Source: Alistipes_A hominis (lineage in GTDB: Bacteria; Bacteroidota; Bacteroidia; Bacteroidales; Rikenellaceae). Taken from it: DNA of 64,000 bases. Positions within the stretch are counted from its first letter, which is position 1; each line of letters starts with the position of its first letter. The stretch is from NCBI RefSeq assembly GCF_014288115.1, contig NZ_JACOOK010000002.1, positions 1 through 64,000 on the forward strand, read 5' to 3'. The notes below the pieces were generated by a model. The model searched no databases. It worked only from the letters and a program-made list of their open reading frames with translations, and was not told where the DNA came from. The position numbers and the translations under genes were made by a program. Positions 17,680 through 26,562 of the stretch are shown piece after piece.

Positions 17680-18474
17680 TTATTTAACCACAAAAGCAAC
17701 CTGGAGGTAATTGTTGACCGCGCCTAAAGGTTTCAGTTCGATATAAAATGCCTTTATAAACTCATTAAAGGCTTTGAATTCGTGCAAAGGCACGTTAAAT
17801 TCGTCGAATAGAATGATATCGCCCGGTTGCAGATACGGATAAAGCTGAGTTAAGACAAAAATCGTGGAAGAATAAAGGTCTGCGTCCATATGTACGATCT
17901 TCCGGACAGCGGATTTTAAGTCACCCCTATTTTCTTGGATAAACGGAACCAAAGTATCCTGGAACAATCCTTTGACAAACTTTACGCGATTATCTTGTAC
18001 CTGTGATTCTTGATGCTGCATGTCTCCTTTTCGAAAAAACATGCCCCAATTCTCAGGAAGACCTTCGAAAGTATCGAATCCGTAAAAACGGGAAGAATCG
18101 TTTTTATTCTCATTCAACCACCATTTGAACGAGGTGCCTCCGGCGACTCCGAACTCGAGATAAACGATTTCGGAATTGTCCTTTAAATAATTGTCCGATA
18201 TGTATTTGTATAGATTGTATCTGTTGTTGTAATTCCGGTTGAAAGCGACGGGTTCGCGGTATTCGAATTTCTTTTTATTCCCGTATATCCATACCAACAG
18301 CTTGTTTAGGTAGGATAGAAATAACATCAATTTTGTGAAAGGATAAAATAGGAATGTTATCGGCAACAATAACAGACAACTTTTGACAAAGCCGGTAAGT
18401 TTAATCAATGGTTTCATGAAATGATCGCATTTATCGGAAACGTCTTTCCGATAGGTTTTTATACAGATGGCCAA
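17680..18474 (-). CDS. TylF/MycF-like SAM-dependent methyltransferase
   Basis: A product of up to 264 residues with a hydrophobic N-terminal stretch (about 28-62) and a class I methyltransferase domain. EFGVAGGTSFKWW is the SAM-binding glycine loop, GFDTFEGLPENWG the following acidic motif, and IVHMDADLYSSTIF with LQPGDIILFDEF the metal/acceptor-site motifs typical of macrocin O-methyltransferase relatives. In Bacteroidota such enzymes often modify surface-glycan sugars. The gene is clearly more AT-rich than its neighbours, which suggests acquisition by transfer. The start is uncertain: the ATG at 18417 (MKPLIKLTGF) is also possible. Confidence 0.75.
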   Translation of the reverse strand: MAICIKTYRKDVSDKCDHFMKPLIKLTGFVKSCLLLLPITFLFYPFTKLMLFLSYLNKLLVWIYGNKKKFEYREPVAFNRNYNNRYNLYKYISDNYLKDNSEIVYLEFGVAGGTSFKWWLNENKNDSSRFYGFDTFEGLPENWGMFFRKGDMQHQESQVQDNRVKFVKGLFQDTLVPFIQENRGDLKSAVRKIVHMDADLYSSTIFVLTQLYPYLQPGDIILFDEFNVPLHEFKAFNEFIKAFYIELKPLGAVNNYLQVAFVVK

Positions 18475-18551
18475 TTTTTACAAACGCCGAACGGATTCCT
18501 TCGTCTTATCTTTTCTTCGTCCGTTTGGGAGCGGGAGGGAGGAAGGCCTTG

Positions 18552-19211
18552 TCAGTATGTCACGATCGCCTCGTAGGCCTTTACCAATTTGAGCGGGTCC
18601 TTGACCGAAAATTCGTTGCTCTCGATTCGTTGCACCAGATCCGGATAGTTGGCGAAAGTCTGTTTGGCGAACCGGACGAAGTTTTTCTGCGTGCTTTCGG
18701 GGTTCTCTCCCGCGGTGCTGACCGACAGTACCCGCGCGGCGGGTTCGTCTTTGAGTTTTACGTAGCACCAGCGTTCTTTCTGCAGAGCGGTGCGCAGGCC
18801 GGTCGTCTGTTCCGTTTCGCGGAATTCGGTCAGCAGCGCGATGCCGTCCTTGCCCCGGTAATCTTCGCGAAACAGGACGGGCATCCGGTAACGGCCTTTC
18901 TCTTTTTTAGTGTCCGGAGAGTTCGATTTGAACATTCGGTAGCGAATCTCCCGGACATAATTGACGGTATCGCCGTCAAGCCCGACCATGACGATGCGGT
19001 CGATCTCTCCGATCGGATAGCGGCGGGGCTTGGCGGTGGGACTCTGGCTCAGATCAACGTACTGGATCGTCGAATAGAACGGCGAGCGGAGGTAGCCTTC
19101 TTGCTGTGTGCCGTCCTTCATGATCAGGGTAGTCGTTCCCTGTGCCGATACGGATTGAACCGACAGCACAATCGTCAGGCACAACGCTGAAAACGAGATG
19201 AGTTTTTTCAT
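18552..19211 (-). CDS. Secreted protein of unknown function
   Basis: A 219-residue protein with a signal peptide (MKKLISFSALCLTIVLSVQ..., cleavage about residue 23). The mature part is rich in charged residues and beta-prone segments, beginning with TTLIMKDGTQQEGYL, a pattern reminiscent of small beta-barrel domains in Bacteroidota envelope proteins, but I do not recognise the family. It has normal GC content and lies between the AT-rich methyltransferase gene and nadE, with gaps on both sides, so it is probably transcribed alone. Periplasmic or outer-membrane location is inferred from the signal only. Confidence 0.6.
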   Translation of the reverse strand: MKKLISFSALCLTIVLSVQSVSAQGTTTLIMKDGTQQEGYLRSPFYSTIQYVDLSQSPTAKPRRYPIGEIDRIVMVGLDGDTVNYVREIRYRMFKSNSPDTKKEKGRYRMPVLFREDYRGKDGIALLTEFRETEQTTGLRTALQKERWCYVKLKDEPAARVLSVSTAGENPESTQKNFVRFAKQTFANYPDLVQRIESNEFSVKDPLKLVKAYEAIVTY

Positions 19212-19371
19212 AATAGCGTATTTCGTTTTACGGTTATTGGTTTCATGGCCCGGATCGCGTTTTCCTTGCGGAGCATGGCGATCCGTTATGTTTTATAAGA
19301 TGCTTTATACGCGCCGTTCGTTACAAAGGAAAATAAAAAAAATGATTTTTCGCTATTTTTTGGTCCATTAT

Positions 19372-21294
19372 TTACAGGCTTTCCGCTTCGCGGATCCACA
19401 TGGCGGGCGAAGCGTCGCTCGGCATACGCCAGTCCCCGCGGGGCGACAGACTGACCGATCCCACTTTCGGCCCGTCGGGCAATGCCGATCGTTTGAACTG
19501 TTGCGAGAAGAAACGCCGTAAGAATACGGTCAGCCACTTTTTGACGGTTTTCGCGTCGTATTTTCCGGCGAACGCCCGGCAGGCCATGAAATGGAGTTTG
19601 GCCGGGCGGCAGCCGAACCGGACGAAATGGTACAGAAAAAAGTCGTGCAGTTCGTAAGGGCCGACCAGGTCTTCGGTCTTTTGTACGATTTCGCCCTTTT
19701 CGTCGGCAGGCAGCAGCTCCGGACTGATAGGGGTGTCGACGATGTCGAGCAACCACCCCCGGGCGACTTCGTAGTCGGGATGCGCGGCCACCCAGCGCAC
19801 CAGGTGGCGAACGAGGGTTTTCGGAACCCCGCAATTGACTCCGTACATCGACATGTGGTCGCCGTTGTAAGTAGCCCAGCCCAGCGCCAGTTCGGAAAGG
19901 TCGCCGGTGCCGATCACCAGTCCGCCCGTGCGGTTGGCCAGATCCATTAGGATCTGCGTGCGTTCGCGGGCCTGGGCGTTTTCGTAGGCGACGCTGCGGT
20001 CGGCGTCGTCCATCCCGATGTCGCGGAAATGGACGGCGCAGGCTTCGCGGATGCTGATTTCGCGGATGCCGACCCCGAGCGATTCCATCAGTCGCAGGGC
20101 GTTGGTATGGGTGCGGTCGGTCGTTCCGAAACCGGGCATCGTGACGCCGAGAATGTTGCGGCGCGGGAGTCCCAACTTGTCGAACGTGCGGACGGCTACC
20201 AGCAGGGCGAGCGTCGAATCGAGCCCGCCGGAGATACCGACGACGGCCGAATGCGTGCCGGTATGCCGGATGCGCTGCGCCAGTCCGCCGACCTGGATGC
20301 TGAAGATTTCTTCGCAGCGCTGCTGCATTTGCTGCGGATCGTCCGGGATGAACGGGCTCGGATTGAAACCGCGTTCGACCGGAAACTGTTCGCGGTCGGC
20401 GCGCAGGGCGACCGGGATGCGTTTGCAGAGCGTGCCGCTGCCGTAGGATGCAAAGGTATTGGTTTTGCGCCGCAGGGTCAGCAGCCGTTCGATGTCCGTT
20501 TCCGCTACGGTCAGTTGTTCTTCGAGCGAGAAGCGTTCCGATTCGTTCAGAAAGATTCCGTTTTCGGCGATCAGGCCGTTGCCGGCGAAAACCACGTCGG
20601 TCGAAGATTCGCCGAATCCGGCCGAGCTGTACAGGTAAGCCGACAGCGTGCGGGCCGACTGCTGGGCGATCAGCGAACGGAGATAAGCGTGCTTGCCGAC
20701 CATTTCGTCGCTTGCCGACAGATTGACCAGCAGGGTGGCCCCGGCCACTGCGAGGCGGGAGGACGGCGGGTGCGGAACCCACAGATCTTCGCAGATTTCG
20801 ACACCGAAACAGACTTTCCCGTCTTCGAAAAGCAGGTCGGTCGAGAACGGAACTTGCTGTCCGCACAGTTCGACCGTTTCGCGGTGGGGTTCCGCGCCGG
20901 AGGCGAACCAGCGCGCTTCGTAAAATTCGTCGTAATTCGGCAGGTAAGTCTTCGGCACGACTCCGAAAATGATGCCGGAGCCGAATACGACGGCCGTATT
21001 GTAGAGCCGGTTGTCGACAGCCAGCGGCATACCGGCGATACAGACCGTCCGGCAGGAGGCCGTGTCGGCGAGCAGCCGTGCGAGAGCCCGTTCGGCTTGT
21101 TCGATCAGGAAAGGCTGGCCGAACAGGTCGCCGCAGGTGTATCCGGTGATGCAGAGCTCCGGAAATGCCGCGACGGAGACGCCTTGCCGGTCGGCTTCCC
21201 GAATCAATCCGGCGATTCGGGCGATGTTGTGGCTGCAATCCCCCGCCTTCACGCCCGGTGTGGCGGCTGCGATTTTCAAAAATCCGAAGTCCAT
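19372..21294 (-). CDS. nadE: Glutamine-dependent NAD+ synthetase
   Basis: Makes NAD+ from deamido-NAD+, ATP and glutamine. The 640-residue protein has an N-terminal nitrilase-type glutaminase domain (about 1-280), with the triad suggested by PELCITGY (Glu), KTYLPNYDEFYE (Lys) and GVEICEDLW (Cys). A C-terminal synthetase domain follows, with the ATP P-loop SGGLDSTLALL and GTGDLSELALGWATYNGDHM. The start at 21294 (MDFGFLKIAAATP) matches the family N-terminus. The reading frame is open for another 390 bases upstream, through a phosphatase remnant, but that part is not NadE. Confidence 0.95.
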   Translation of the reverse strand: MDFGFLKIAAATPGVKAGDCSHNIARIAGLIREADRQGVSVAAFPELCITGYTCGDLFGQPFLIEQAERALARLLADTASCRTVCIAGMPLAVDNRLYNTAVVFGSGIIFGVVPKTYLPNYDEFYEARWFASGAEPHRETVELCGQQVPFSTDLLFEDGKVCFGVEICEDLWVPHPPSSRLAVAGATLLVNLSASDEMVGKHAYLRSLIAQQSARTLSAYLYSSAGFGESSTDVVFAGNGLIAENGIFLNESERFSLEEQLTVAETDIERLLTLRRKTNTFASYGSGTLCKRIPVALRADREQFPVERGFNPSPFIPDDPQQMQQRCEEIFSIQVGGLAQRIRHTGTHSAVVGISGGLDSTLALLVAVRTFDKLGLPRRNILGVTMPGFGTTDRTHTNALRLMESLGVGIREISIREACAVHFRDIGMDDADRSVAYENAQARERTQILMDLANRTGGLVIGTGDLSELALGWATYNGDHMSMYGVNCGVPKTLVRHLVRWVAAHPDYEVARGWLLDIVDTPISPELLPADEKGEIVQKTEDLVGPYELHDFFLYHFVRFGCRPAKLHFMACRAFAGKYDAKTVKKWLTVFLRRFFSQQFKRSALPDGPKVGSVSLSPRGDWRMPSDASPAMWIREAESL

Positions 21295-21411
21295 ACGATT
21301 CGAGCAATTTGTCCGGTACAAAATTAACGAAAAAATTCGGGGAGTTTTCGGACATACGTCGATTTTCCGTTTCCCGCCGCGTCTTTTTTGAGAAGGGCGG
21401 GGCGTGTCTTT

Positions 21412-21684
21412 GCTGCCGAAGCTTAAAAATAAAAATGTTGTTTTTTCAGTATCAATGCCATTTTTGACTATGGATTCCAAAGTCTGGACGTAGAAATTTA
21501 CTTGATTTTCCTCTGTGTCGAAAGAATCATCTATGCCGTCAGAACCAAGGACAATAGCGACAGGAAACTTGCCGTCGCCATCAAAACAGTAACGGAACTC
21601 GTCTATGGCACCGCTGTCACAAATAGAGGTTGTTTTACTGAGAAAGCATCTTTCAGCGGGTAACGATTTGAAAACCGTACTACT
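21412..21684 (-). pseudogene. Remnant of a PP2C-type protein phosphatase
   Basis: Translating the minus strand from the stop at 21685-21687 gives an uninterrupted frame with AIDEFRYCFDGDGKFPVAIV followed by LGSDGIDDSFDTEENQVNFY. The SDG-DDSF block is the late metal-binding motif of bacterial PP2C domains. Everything before it (about two thirds of such a protein) is missing, and the frame runs on into nadE without a stop. The stretch is more AT-rich than nadE. It is best read as a decayed, acquired gene fragment lacking its own start and end. Confidence 0.6.
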
Positions 21685-21813
21685 TCATAAATCCGCCTTC
21701 CTTTGCGTTACCCCGTTTTTCCCCTTGTCCTCTTTTATTTTCGCAAACACTTTATTTATAATTATTTCGCGTACCTTTCTCCCTTTCTGCTCGTCTTTTC
21801 CAGAGATTTTTCG

Positions 21814-21821
21814 TAATTTTG
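21814..21821 (+). promoter_or_regulatory. -7 element upstream of proC
   Basis: TAATTTTG fits TAnnTTTG and lies 46 bases before the proC start. No good TTTG is found at the expected upstream distance. Confidence 0.5.
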
Positions 21822-21867
21822 TAAGTTAATAGCATACGTTTCAATAAAAAAATAAAACATCGAAACC

Positions 21868-22659
21868 ATGAAAATCACGATTATCGGAGGGGGCAACATC
21901 GGCGGCGCCATCGCCGGAGGACTGGCGGCCAGCACATTGATGAAAGCATCGGATCTGACCGTAGCGGATCCTTCAGCCGCCGCGCTCGAACGAATCAAGG
22001 GCCTGAACTCCGCGATCCGGACGTCTCAGGATAACGCCGCGGCCGTAGAAGGAGCCGACCTGATCATCCTGGCCGTCAAACCGTGGCTGGCCGAAGAGGT
22101 ATCCGCCACGTTCCGGGATAAACTCAACTTCGACCGGCAATGCCTCGCATCGGTCGTGGCGGGCGTCAGCTTCGAAAAACTGAAAACCATGCTCGACAAC
22201 GGGAAAGACGTCCGCCCGGCGTTGCTGCGGCTGATCCCGAATACGGCGATCTCGCTGCGCGAGAGCGTCACGTTCATCGCATCGGACGGCGCTTCGGAAA
22301 GCCAGCTGAATGCCGTGGTCACGCTGTTCAAAGAACTCGGACAGACCGTAGTGGTATCGGAAGCGATGATGGCGGCCGGCACTTCGCTGGCGTCGTGCGG
22401 AATCGCTTTCGCGCTGAAATACCTCGGCGACTCGATCAAAGGAGGCGTCGAACTGGGCTTCGACGAAACCCAGTCGCGCGAGATCGTCATGCAGACGATG
22501 CGCGGCGCGCTCGCCCTGCTGCAAGCCAACGGCACGATGCCGCAAACCGAGATCGACAAGGTGACCACGCCCGGCGGACTGACGCTGAAAGGACTCGACG
22601 CGATGGCCGAAGGCGGTTTCAGCGAAGCCGTCCGCGCCGGATTGCTCAAAAGCCGTTAA
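21868..22659 (+). CDS. proC: Pyrroline-5-carboxylate reductase
   Basis: Reduces pyrroline-5-carboxylate to proline with NAD(P)H, the last step of proline synthesis. The 263-residue protein opens with a Rossmann glycine motif (IIGGGNIGGAIAGGL, residues 4-18), has the LAVKPW segment typical of the family, RLIPNTAISLRESVTF near 110 and the C-terminal dimerisation domain with TTPGGLTLKGLDAM. It is the first gene of proC-proB-proA, with gaps of 19 and 33 bases, so all proline-synthesis steps from glutamate lie in one operon. Confidence 0.96.
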   Translation: MKITIIGGGNIGGAIAGGLAASTLMKASDLTVADPSAAALERIKGLNSAIRTSQDNAAAVEGADLIILAVKPWLAEEVSATFRDKLNFDRQCLASVVAGVSFEKLKTMLDNGKDVRPALLRLIPNTAISLRESVTFIASDGASESQLNAVVTLFKELGQTVVVSEAMMAAGTSLASCGIAFALKYLGDSIKGGVELGFDETQSREIVMQTMRGALALLQANGTMPQTEIDKVTTPGGLTLKGLDAMAEGGFSEAVRAGLLKSR

Positions 22660-22678
22660 CGACCGTACAGCAAAGATT

Positions 22679-23770
22679 ATGAACAACTCATACAGATTCA
22701 AACGGATTGTCGTAAAGGTAGGCAGCAACGTGCTGACCCGCCCGGACGGGACGCTCGACACGACGCGGATGTCGGCGCTGACCGACCAGCTCGCCGCGCT
22801 GCACCGCGCAGGCGTCGAGGTGATTCTCGTGTCGTCGGGGGCCGTCGCATCGGGACGCAACGAGCTGAAGACGCAACGGAAACTGGATTCCGTTTCGGCC
22901 CGCCAGCTCTTTTCGGCCGTCGGACAGGTGAAGCTGATCAACCACTACTACGAGTTGTTCCGCGAATACGGCATCACCTGCGGACAGGTGCTGACGACCA
23001 AAGAGAACTTTTCGACGCGGCGCCACTACCTGAACCAGCAGCACTGCATGTCGGTGATGCTCGAAAACGGCGTGATCCCGATCGTCAACGAGAACGACAC
23101 GATCTCGCTGACGGAACTGATGTTCACCGACAACGACGAGCTGTCGGGCCTGATCGCCGCGATGATGGACGTCGAGGCGCTGATTATCCTCAGCAACATC
23201 GACGGCATCTACAACGGCAACCCGGCAGACCCCGCATCGAGCGTACTGCGGGAGATCGGCTCGCAGCGCGACGACCTGGCGCAGTACATCTGCACCGGGA
23301 AATCGCAGTTCGGCCGCGGAGGTATGCTGACCAAATGCCGAATCGCGATGAAGGTGGCCGACGAAGGGATCGAGGTAATCGTGGCGAACGGCAAACGAGA
23401 CAACATCCTGCCGCAACTGTTGGCCGAACAATCCGAAGTCGTCTCGACGCGCTTCGTTCCGGCCCCGCGAACGATCTCGCAGGTCAAAAAATGGATCGCC
23501 CATTCGGAAGGATTCGCCAAAGGCGAGCTGCACATCAACGAATGCGCTTATACGGCTCTGACGGGCCCGTCGGCGACGAGCCTGCTGCCGATCGGCGTAA
23601 ACCGTGTGGAAGGGGAGTTCGAGAAGGACGACATCGTCCGCATCGTCGCCCCGAACGGCGAACCGATCGGGGTCGGGCGCGTCGCCTGTAGCAGCGCCAG
23701 GGCGCGCCAAACGATGGGACAAAAAGGAGGAAGGCCGGTCGTCCATTACGACTACCTATACCTCGACTGA
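22679..23770 (+). CDS. proB: Glutamate 5-kinase with PUA domain
   Basis: Phosphorylates glutamate to gamma-glutamyl phosphate, the committed step of proline synthesis and in the family the target of proline feedback inhibition. The 363-residue protein has the amino-acid-kinase domain (about 1-255): KRIVVKVGSNVLTRPDG, VSSGAVASGR, FNENDTIS-type INENDTIS reading here IVNENDTISLTELMFTDND, and SQFGRGGMLTKCRIAMKVAD. A C-terminal PUA domain (about 275-360) carries ALTGPSATSLLPIGV. It is the middle gene of the proline operon. Confidence 0.96.
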   Translation: MNNSYRFKRIVVKVGSNVLTRPDGTLDTTRMSALTDQLAALHRAGVEVILVSSGAVASGRNELKTQRKLDSVSARQLFSAVGQVKLINHYYELFREYGITCGQVLTTKENFSTRRHYLNQQHCMSVMLENGVIPIVNENDTISLTELMFTDNDELSGLIAAMMDVEALIILSNIDGIYNGNPADPASSVLREIGSQRDDLAQYICTGKSQFGRGGMLTKCRIAMKVADEGIEVIVANGKRDNILPQLLAEQSEVVSTRFVPAPRTISQVKKWIAHSEGFAKGELHINECAYTALTGPSATSLLPIGVNRVEGEFEKDDIVRIVAPNGEPIGVGRVACSSARARQTMGQKGGRPVVHYDYLYLD

Positions 23771-23803
23771 CAGGAAAACGATTAACAAACGATACAGAAA
23801 GCC

Positions 23804-25051
23804 ATGCAACTGAAAGACTGTTTTGAAAAAGCGCTCGAAGCGTCGCGGGAATTGAACTGCGTTTCCGCATCGAAAATCGACCGGACGCTGACCGCACTGG
23901 CCGACGCCGCCGAAAAGCACACGGACGAAATCCTCGAAGCCAACCGGGAGGACCTGGCGCGGATGGAGCCGTCCGACCCGATGTACGACCGCCTGCTGCT
24001 GAACCGCGAACGCATCGCGGGCATCGCCGCCGACATCCGCAATGTCGCGTCGCTGCCGTCGCCGCTGGGAAAAATACTGAGCGAAACAGTCCGTCCGAAC
24101 GGAATGAAGATCACGAAAGTAAGCGTACCGTTCGGCGTGATCGGCGTGATTTACGAAGCGCGGCCGAACGTCGGATTCGACGTTTTCTCGCTGTGCCTGA
24201 AATCCGGCAACGCCTGCATCCTGAAAGGAGGCAGCGATGCCCGGTATTCGAACGAGGCGATCGTTCGGGTCATCCGGGAGGTGTTGCGCGAACAGGGATT
24301 GGACGAAAACTGCGTAACGCTGATGCCGGCCGACCGAGCGGCGACCGCCGAACTGCTAAACGCCGTGGGTTACGTCGACCTGATCATTCCGCGCGGCAGC
24401 AAAGGGCTGATCGACTTCGTCCGGCAGAACGCGCACGTCCCGGTCATCGAAACGGGAGCGGGCATTTGCCACACCTATTTCGACCGCGACGGAGACCTGA
24501 AAAAGGGAACCGCCATCGTACTGAACGCCAAAACGCGCCGCGTAAGCGTATGCAACGCGCTCGACTGCCTCGTTTTCCATCGGGACAGGCTCGCCGACCT
24601 GGCCGCCTTATGCGCGCCGCTGGCCGGCAAAAACGTCGTTATCCTTGCCGACGGAGAGGCATGGAAAGCCCTGAACGGGCACTATCCGGCGGAACTGCTG
24701 CAACCGGCCGACGAACACAGCTTCGGGACGGAGTTCCTCTCCTACCGCATGTCGGTGAAAACGGTCGACTCGGTCGACGAGGCGATCCGACACATCGCGC
24801 GCTACTCGTCGCGGCACAGCGAAGCCATCGTATCGGAAAACCCGGAGACGATCCGACTGTTCTTACAGCGGGTCGACGCCGCCTGCGTATACGCCAACGT
24901 ATCGACCGCCTTTACGGACGGCGCCCAGTTCGGCCTCGGAGCCGAAATCGGGATCAGCACGCAGAAGCTGCATGCCCGAGGCCCTATGGCGCTTCAGGAG
25001 CTGACCTCTTACAAATACATCGTCGAAGGAGACGGACAAACCCGCGCCTGA
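23804..25051 (+). CDS. proA: Gamma-glutamyl phosphate reductase
   Basis: Reduces gamma-glutamyl phosphate to glutamate semialdehyde with NADPH; this cyclises to pyrroline-5-carboxylate. The 415-residue aldehyde-dehydrogenase-fold protein shows VPFGVIGVIYEARPNVGFDV (about 107-126), the nucleotide-binding LKGGSDARYSNEAI segment, the catalytic-Cys-containing ETGAGICHTYFD/RVSVCNALDCL region and QFGLGAEIGISTQKLHARGP near the C-terminus. Last gene of proC-proB-proA; ProB and ProA act as a complex in other bacteria. A strong terminator follows. Confidence 0.97.
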   Translation: MQLKDCFEKALEASRELNCVSASKIDRTLTALADAAEKHTDEILEANREDLARMEPSDPMYDRLLLNRERIAGIAADIRNVASLPSPLGKILSETVRPNGMKITKVSVPFGVIGVIYEARPNVGFDVFSLCLKSGNACILKGGSDARYSNEAIVRVIREVLREQGLDENCVTLMPADRAATAELLNAVGYVDLIIPRGSKGLIDFVRQNAHVPVIETGAGICHTYFDRDGDLKKGTAIVLNAKTRRVSVCNALDCLVFHRDRLADLAALCAPLAGKNVVILADGEAWKALNGHYPAELLQPADEHSFGTEFLSYRMSVKTVDSVDEAIRHIARYSSRHSEAIVSENPETIRLFLQRVDAACVYANVSTAFTDGAQFGLGAEIGISTQKLHARGPMALQELTSYKYIVEGDGQTRA

Positions 25052-25112
25052 CAGTACCGTCCGGAAGCGGACACCGACCTCCCGCCGGAACGGTCGGAGG
25101 AAATAAAAAACA

Positions 25113-25148
25113 AACGAAGCGGCCCGAAATATTTCGGGCCGCTTCGTT
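25113..25148. terminator. Terminator after the proline operon
   Basis: A perfect 36-base palindrome (18-bp arms, with the centre forming the loop) begins with AACGAAGCGG and has A/T ends. It lies 62 bases after proA and about 105 bases from the end of the convergent DUF486 gene. Confidence 0.88.
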
Positions 25149-25253
25149 ACCGGATTCAAGACAAAACGATTCACTGTCACCGGATACGAGCGCCGATCCG
25201 TACCCGGCTCCGTCCGGTTTCGAATTTTCTCCGAGAAAAAACTTTTCCGGCAA

Positions 25254-25622
25254 TTACTTTTTAAAAATAAAATAGACCGCCATCACCATGCACACGAAAG
25301 CCATCAGATGGTTCCAGCGGAACGTCTCGGTTTTGAAAAAAGTCAGGGCGAATACGGTGAACACGGTGAGAGAAACCACCTCCTGAATAATTTTCAATTG
25401 GAAAAGCGTGAAGGGCCCTCCGTTCCCCTGAAACCCGATCCGGTTGGCCGGCACCAGGAAAATGTATTCGAAAAACGCGATGCTCCAGCAGAACACGATC
25501 ACCAGCAACTGGGGCAGCGTGTCGAACCAACGCTGCCCCCGCAGATGCAGCTGTCCGTACCATGCGAAAGTCATGAAAATATTGGAGATAACGAGCATCC
25601 CGATTGTAAGATAAGGTTTCAT
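25254..25622 (-). CDS. DMT-superfamily small membrane protein (DUF486)
   Basis: A 122-residue protein with four hydrophobic helices (about 4-22, 36-55, 75-94 and 102-119), matching the DUF486 family: TIGMLVISNIFMTFAWYGQL at the N-terminus, SWSIAFFEY-type FCWSIAFFEYIFLVPANRIG, and FTLFQLKIIQEV. The family resembles half of a drug/metabolite transporter; substrate and mechanism are not established. A -7 promoter element lies about 27 bases upstream. Confidence 0.85.
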   Translation of the reverse strand: MKPYLTIGMLVISNIFMTFAWYGQLHLRGQRWFDTLPQLLVIVFCWSIAFFEYIFLVPANRIGFQGNGGPFTLFQLKIIQEVVSLTVFTVFALTFFKTETFRWNHLMAFVCMVMAVYFIFKK

Positions 25623-25648
25623 TATGGATCAAATCAATTTTTGCGCGA

Positions 25649-25656
25649 CAAAATTA
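25649..25656 (-). promoter_or_regulatory. -7 element of the DUF486 gene
   Basis: On the minus strand this reads TAATTTTG, fitting TAnnTTTG, 27 bases before the start codon at 25622. Confidence 0.45.
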
Positions 25657-25708
25657 CAAACTATTCGTAAATTTACGCTTGTCAAACAAAATTTCAAAAA
25701 GAACGATT

Positions 25709-26347
25709 ATGACCGATACATATCCGACTACCGACAAAACGCTCGAAGTGACCTACATCGGTCACGCTTCGGTAATGTTTCGCTACGGGGACGAAATCAT
25801 CCACGTCGATCCTTACGGCGACATAGCCGATTACAGCGGGCTTCCGAAAGCCGACCTGATCCTGATCACCCACCATCACGGCGACCACCTGGACTCCTTC
25901 GCGATCGCCGATATCGAGAAGCCCTCGACGCAGATCATCGGCAGCCCGTTGGCGATCCGCGAACTCGGACGCGGCCAAGCGCTGAAAAACGGAGAAGAAA
26001 CCGCCTGGAACGAATTCCGCATACGCGCCACAGCCGCCTACAACCGGATCGCCATGCGTTCGCCGGGGGTTCCGTTCCATATTAAAGGCGAAGGAAACGG
26101 CTATCTGCTCGAAGTGGCGAACCTGCGGATCTATATCGCTGGAGACACCGAACTGATCCCGGAGATGGAAAAGCTGGGTCCGGTCGATATCGCCTTCCTG
26201 CCGAAAAACCTGCCCTACACGATGAGCGACCAGATGTTCGTCGAAACGGCCCGGCTGATCCGTCCGACCTACCTGTACCCCTACCACTATTTCGAGGTCG
26301 ACCGGGAAACGCTGCAAAAAGCGTTGCCGGCCATTCGGATCCGTTAA
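25709..26347 (+). CDS. UlaG-like metallo-beta-lactamase-fold hydrolase
   Basis: A 212-residue cytosolic hydrolase of the UPF0173/UlaG-like group. The first strand VTYIGHASVMFRYGDEIIHV is followed by DP-GD and the metal-binding motif HHHGDHLD (about residues 54-61). A second ligand set follows in IYIAGDTELIPEM (Asp), and a late His lies in YPYHYFEVD. The substrate is unknown; relatives act on lactones or phosphoesters. The start at 25709 is chosen over an upstream in-frame codon because the family begins close to the first beta strand. No operon partner. Confidence 0.83.
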   Translation: MTDTYPTTDKTLEVTYIGHASVMFRYGDEIIHVDPYGDIADYSGLPKADLILITHHHGDHLDSFAIADIEKPSTQIIGSPLAIRELGRGQALKNGEETAWNEFRIRATAAYNRIAMRSPGVPFHIKGEGNGYLLEVANLRIYIAGDTELIPEMEKLGPVDIAFLPKNLPYTMSDQMFVETARLIRPTYLYPYHYFEVDRETLQKALPAIRIR

Positions 26348-26501
26348 GACGTTTCGTAAACCGCAACGGCACGGGGCCGACCGTTCCGAACGCCCACCCT
26401 ATTTTCCGGTTTTCGCGGACGGCAACCGCTCTTACGTAAAAACCGGAGCCGACCGCCGTTCAATAGCGTACCCGACCGGACGAATCAATCCGGAAAATTC
26501 A

Positions 26502-26509
26502 TATCTTTG
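26502..26509 (+). promoter_or_regulatory. -7 element upstream of the CorC-like gene
   Basis: TATCTTTG fits TAnnTTTG and lies 53 bases before the start at 26563. The -33 region is not recognisable. Confidence 0.5.
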
Positions 26510-26562
26510 CGACGGGAAAGCGGAATCGTCTACCCGCTTCCCGAAAAACGCAACCGAACAGC

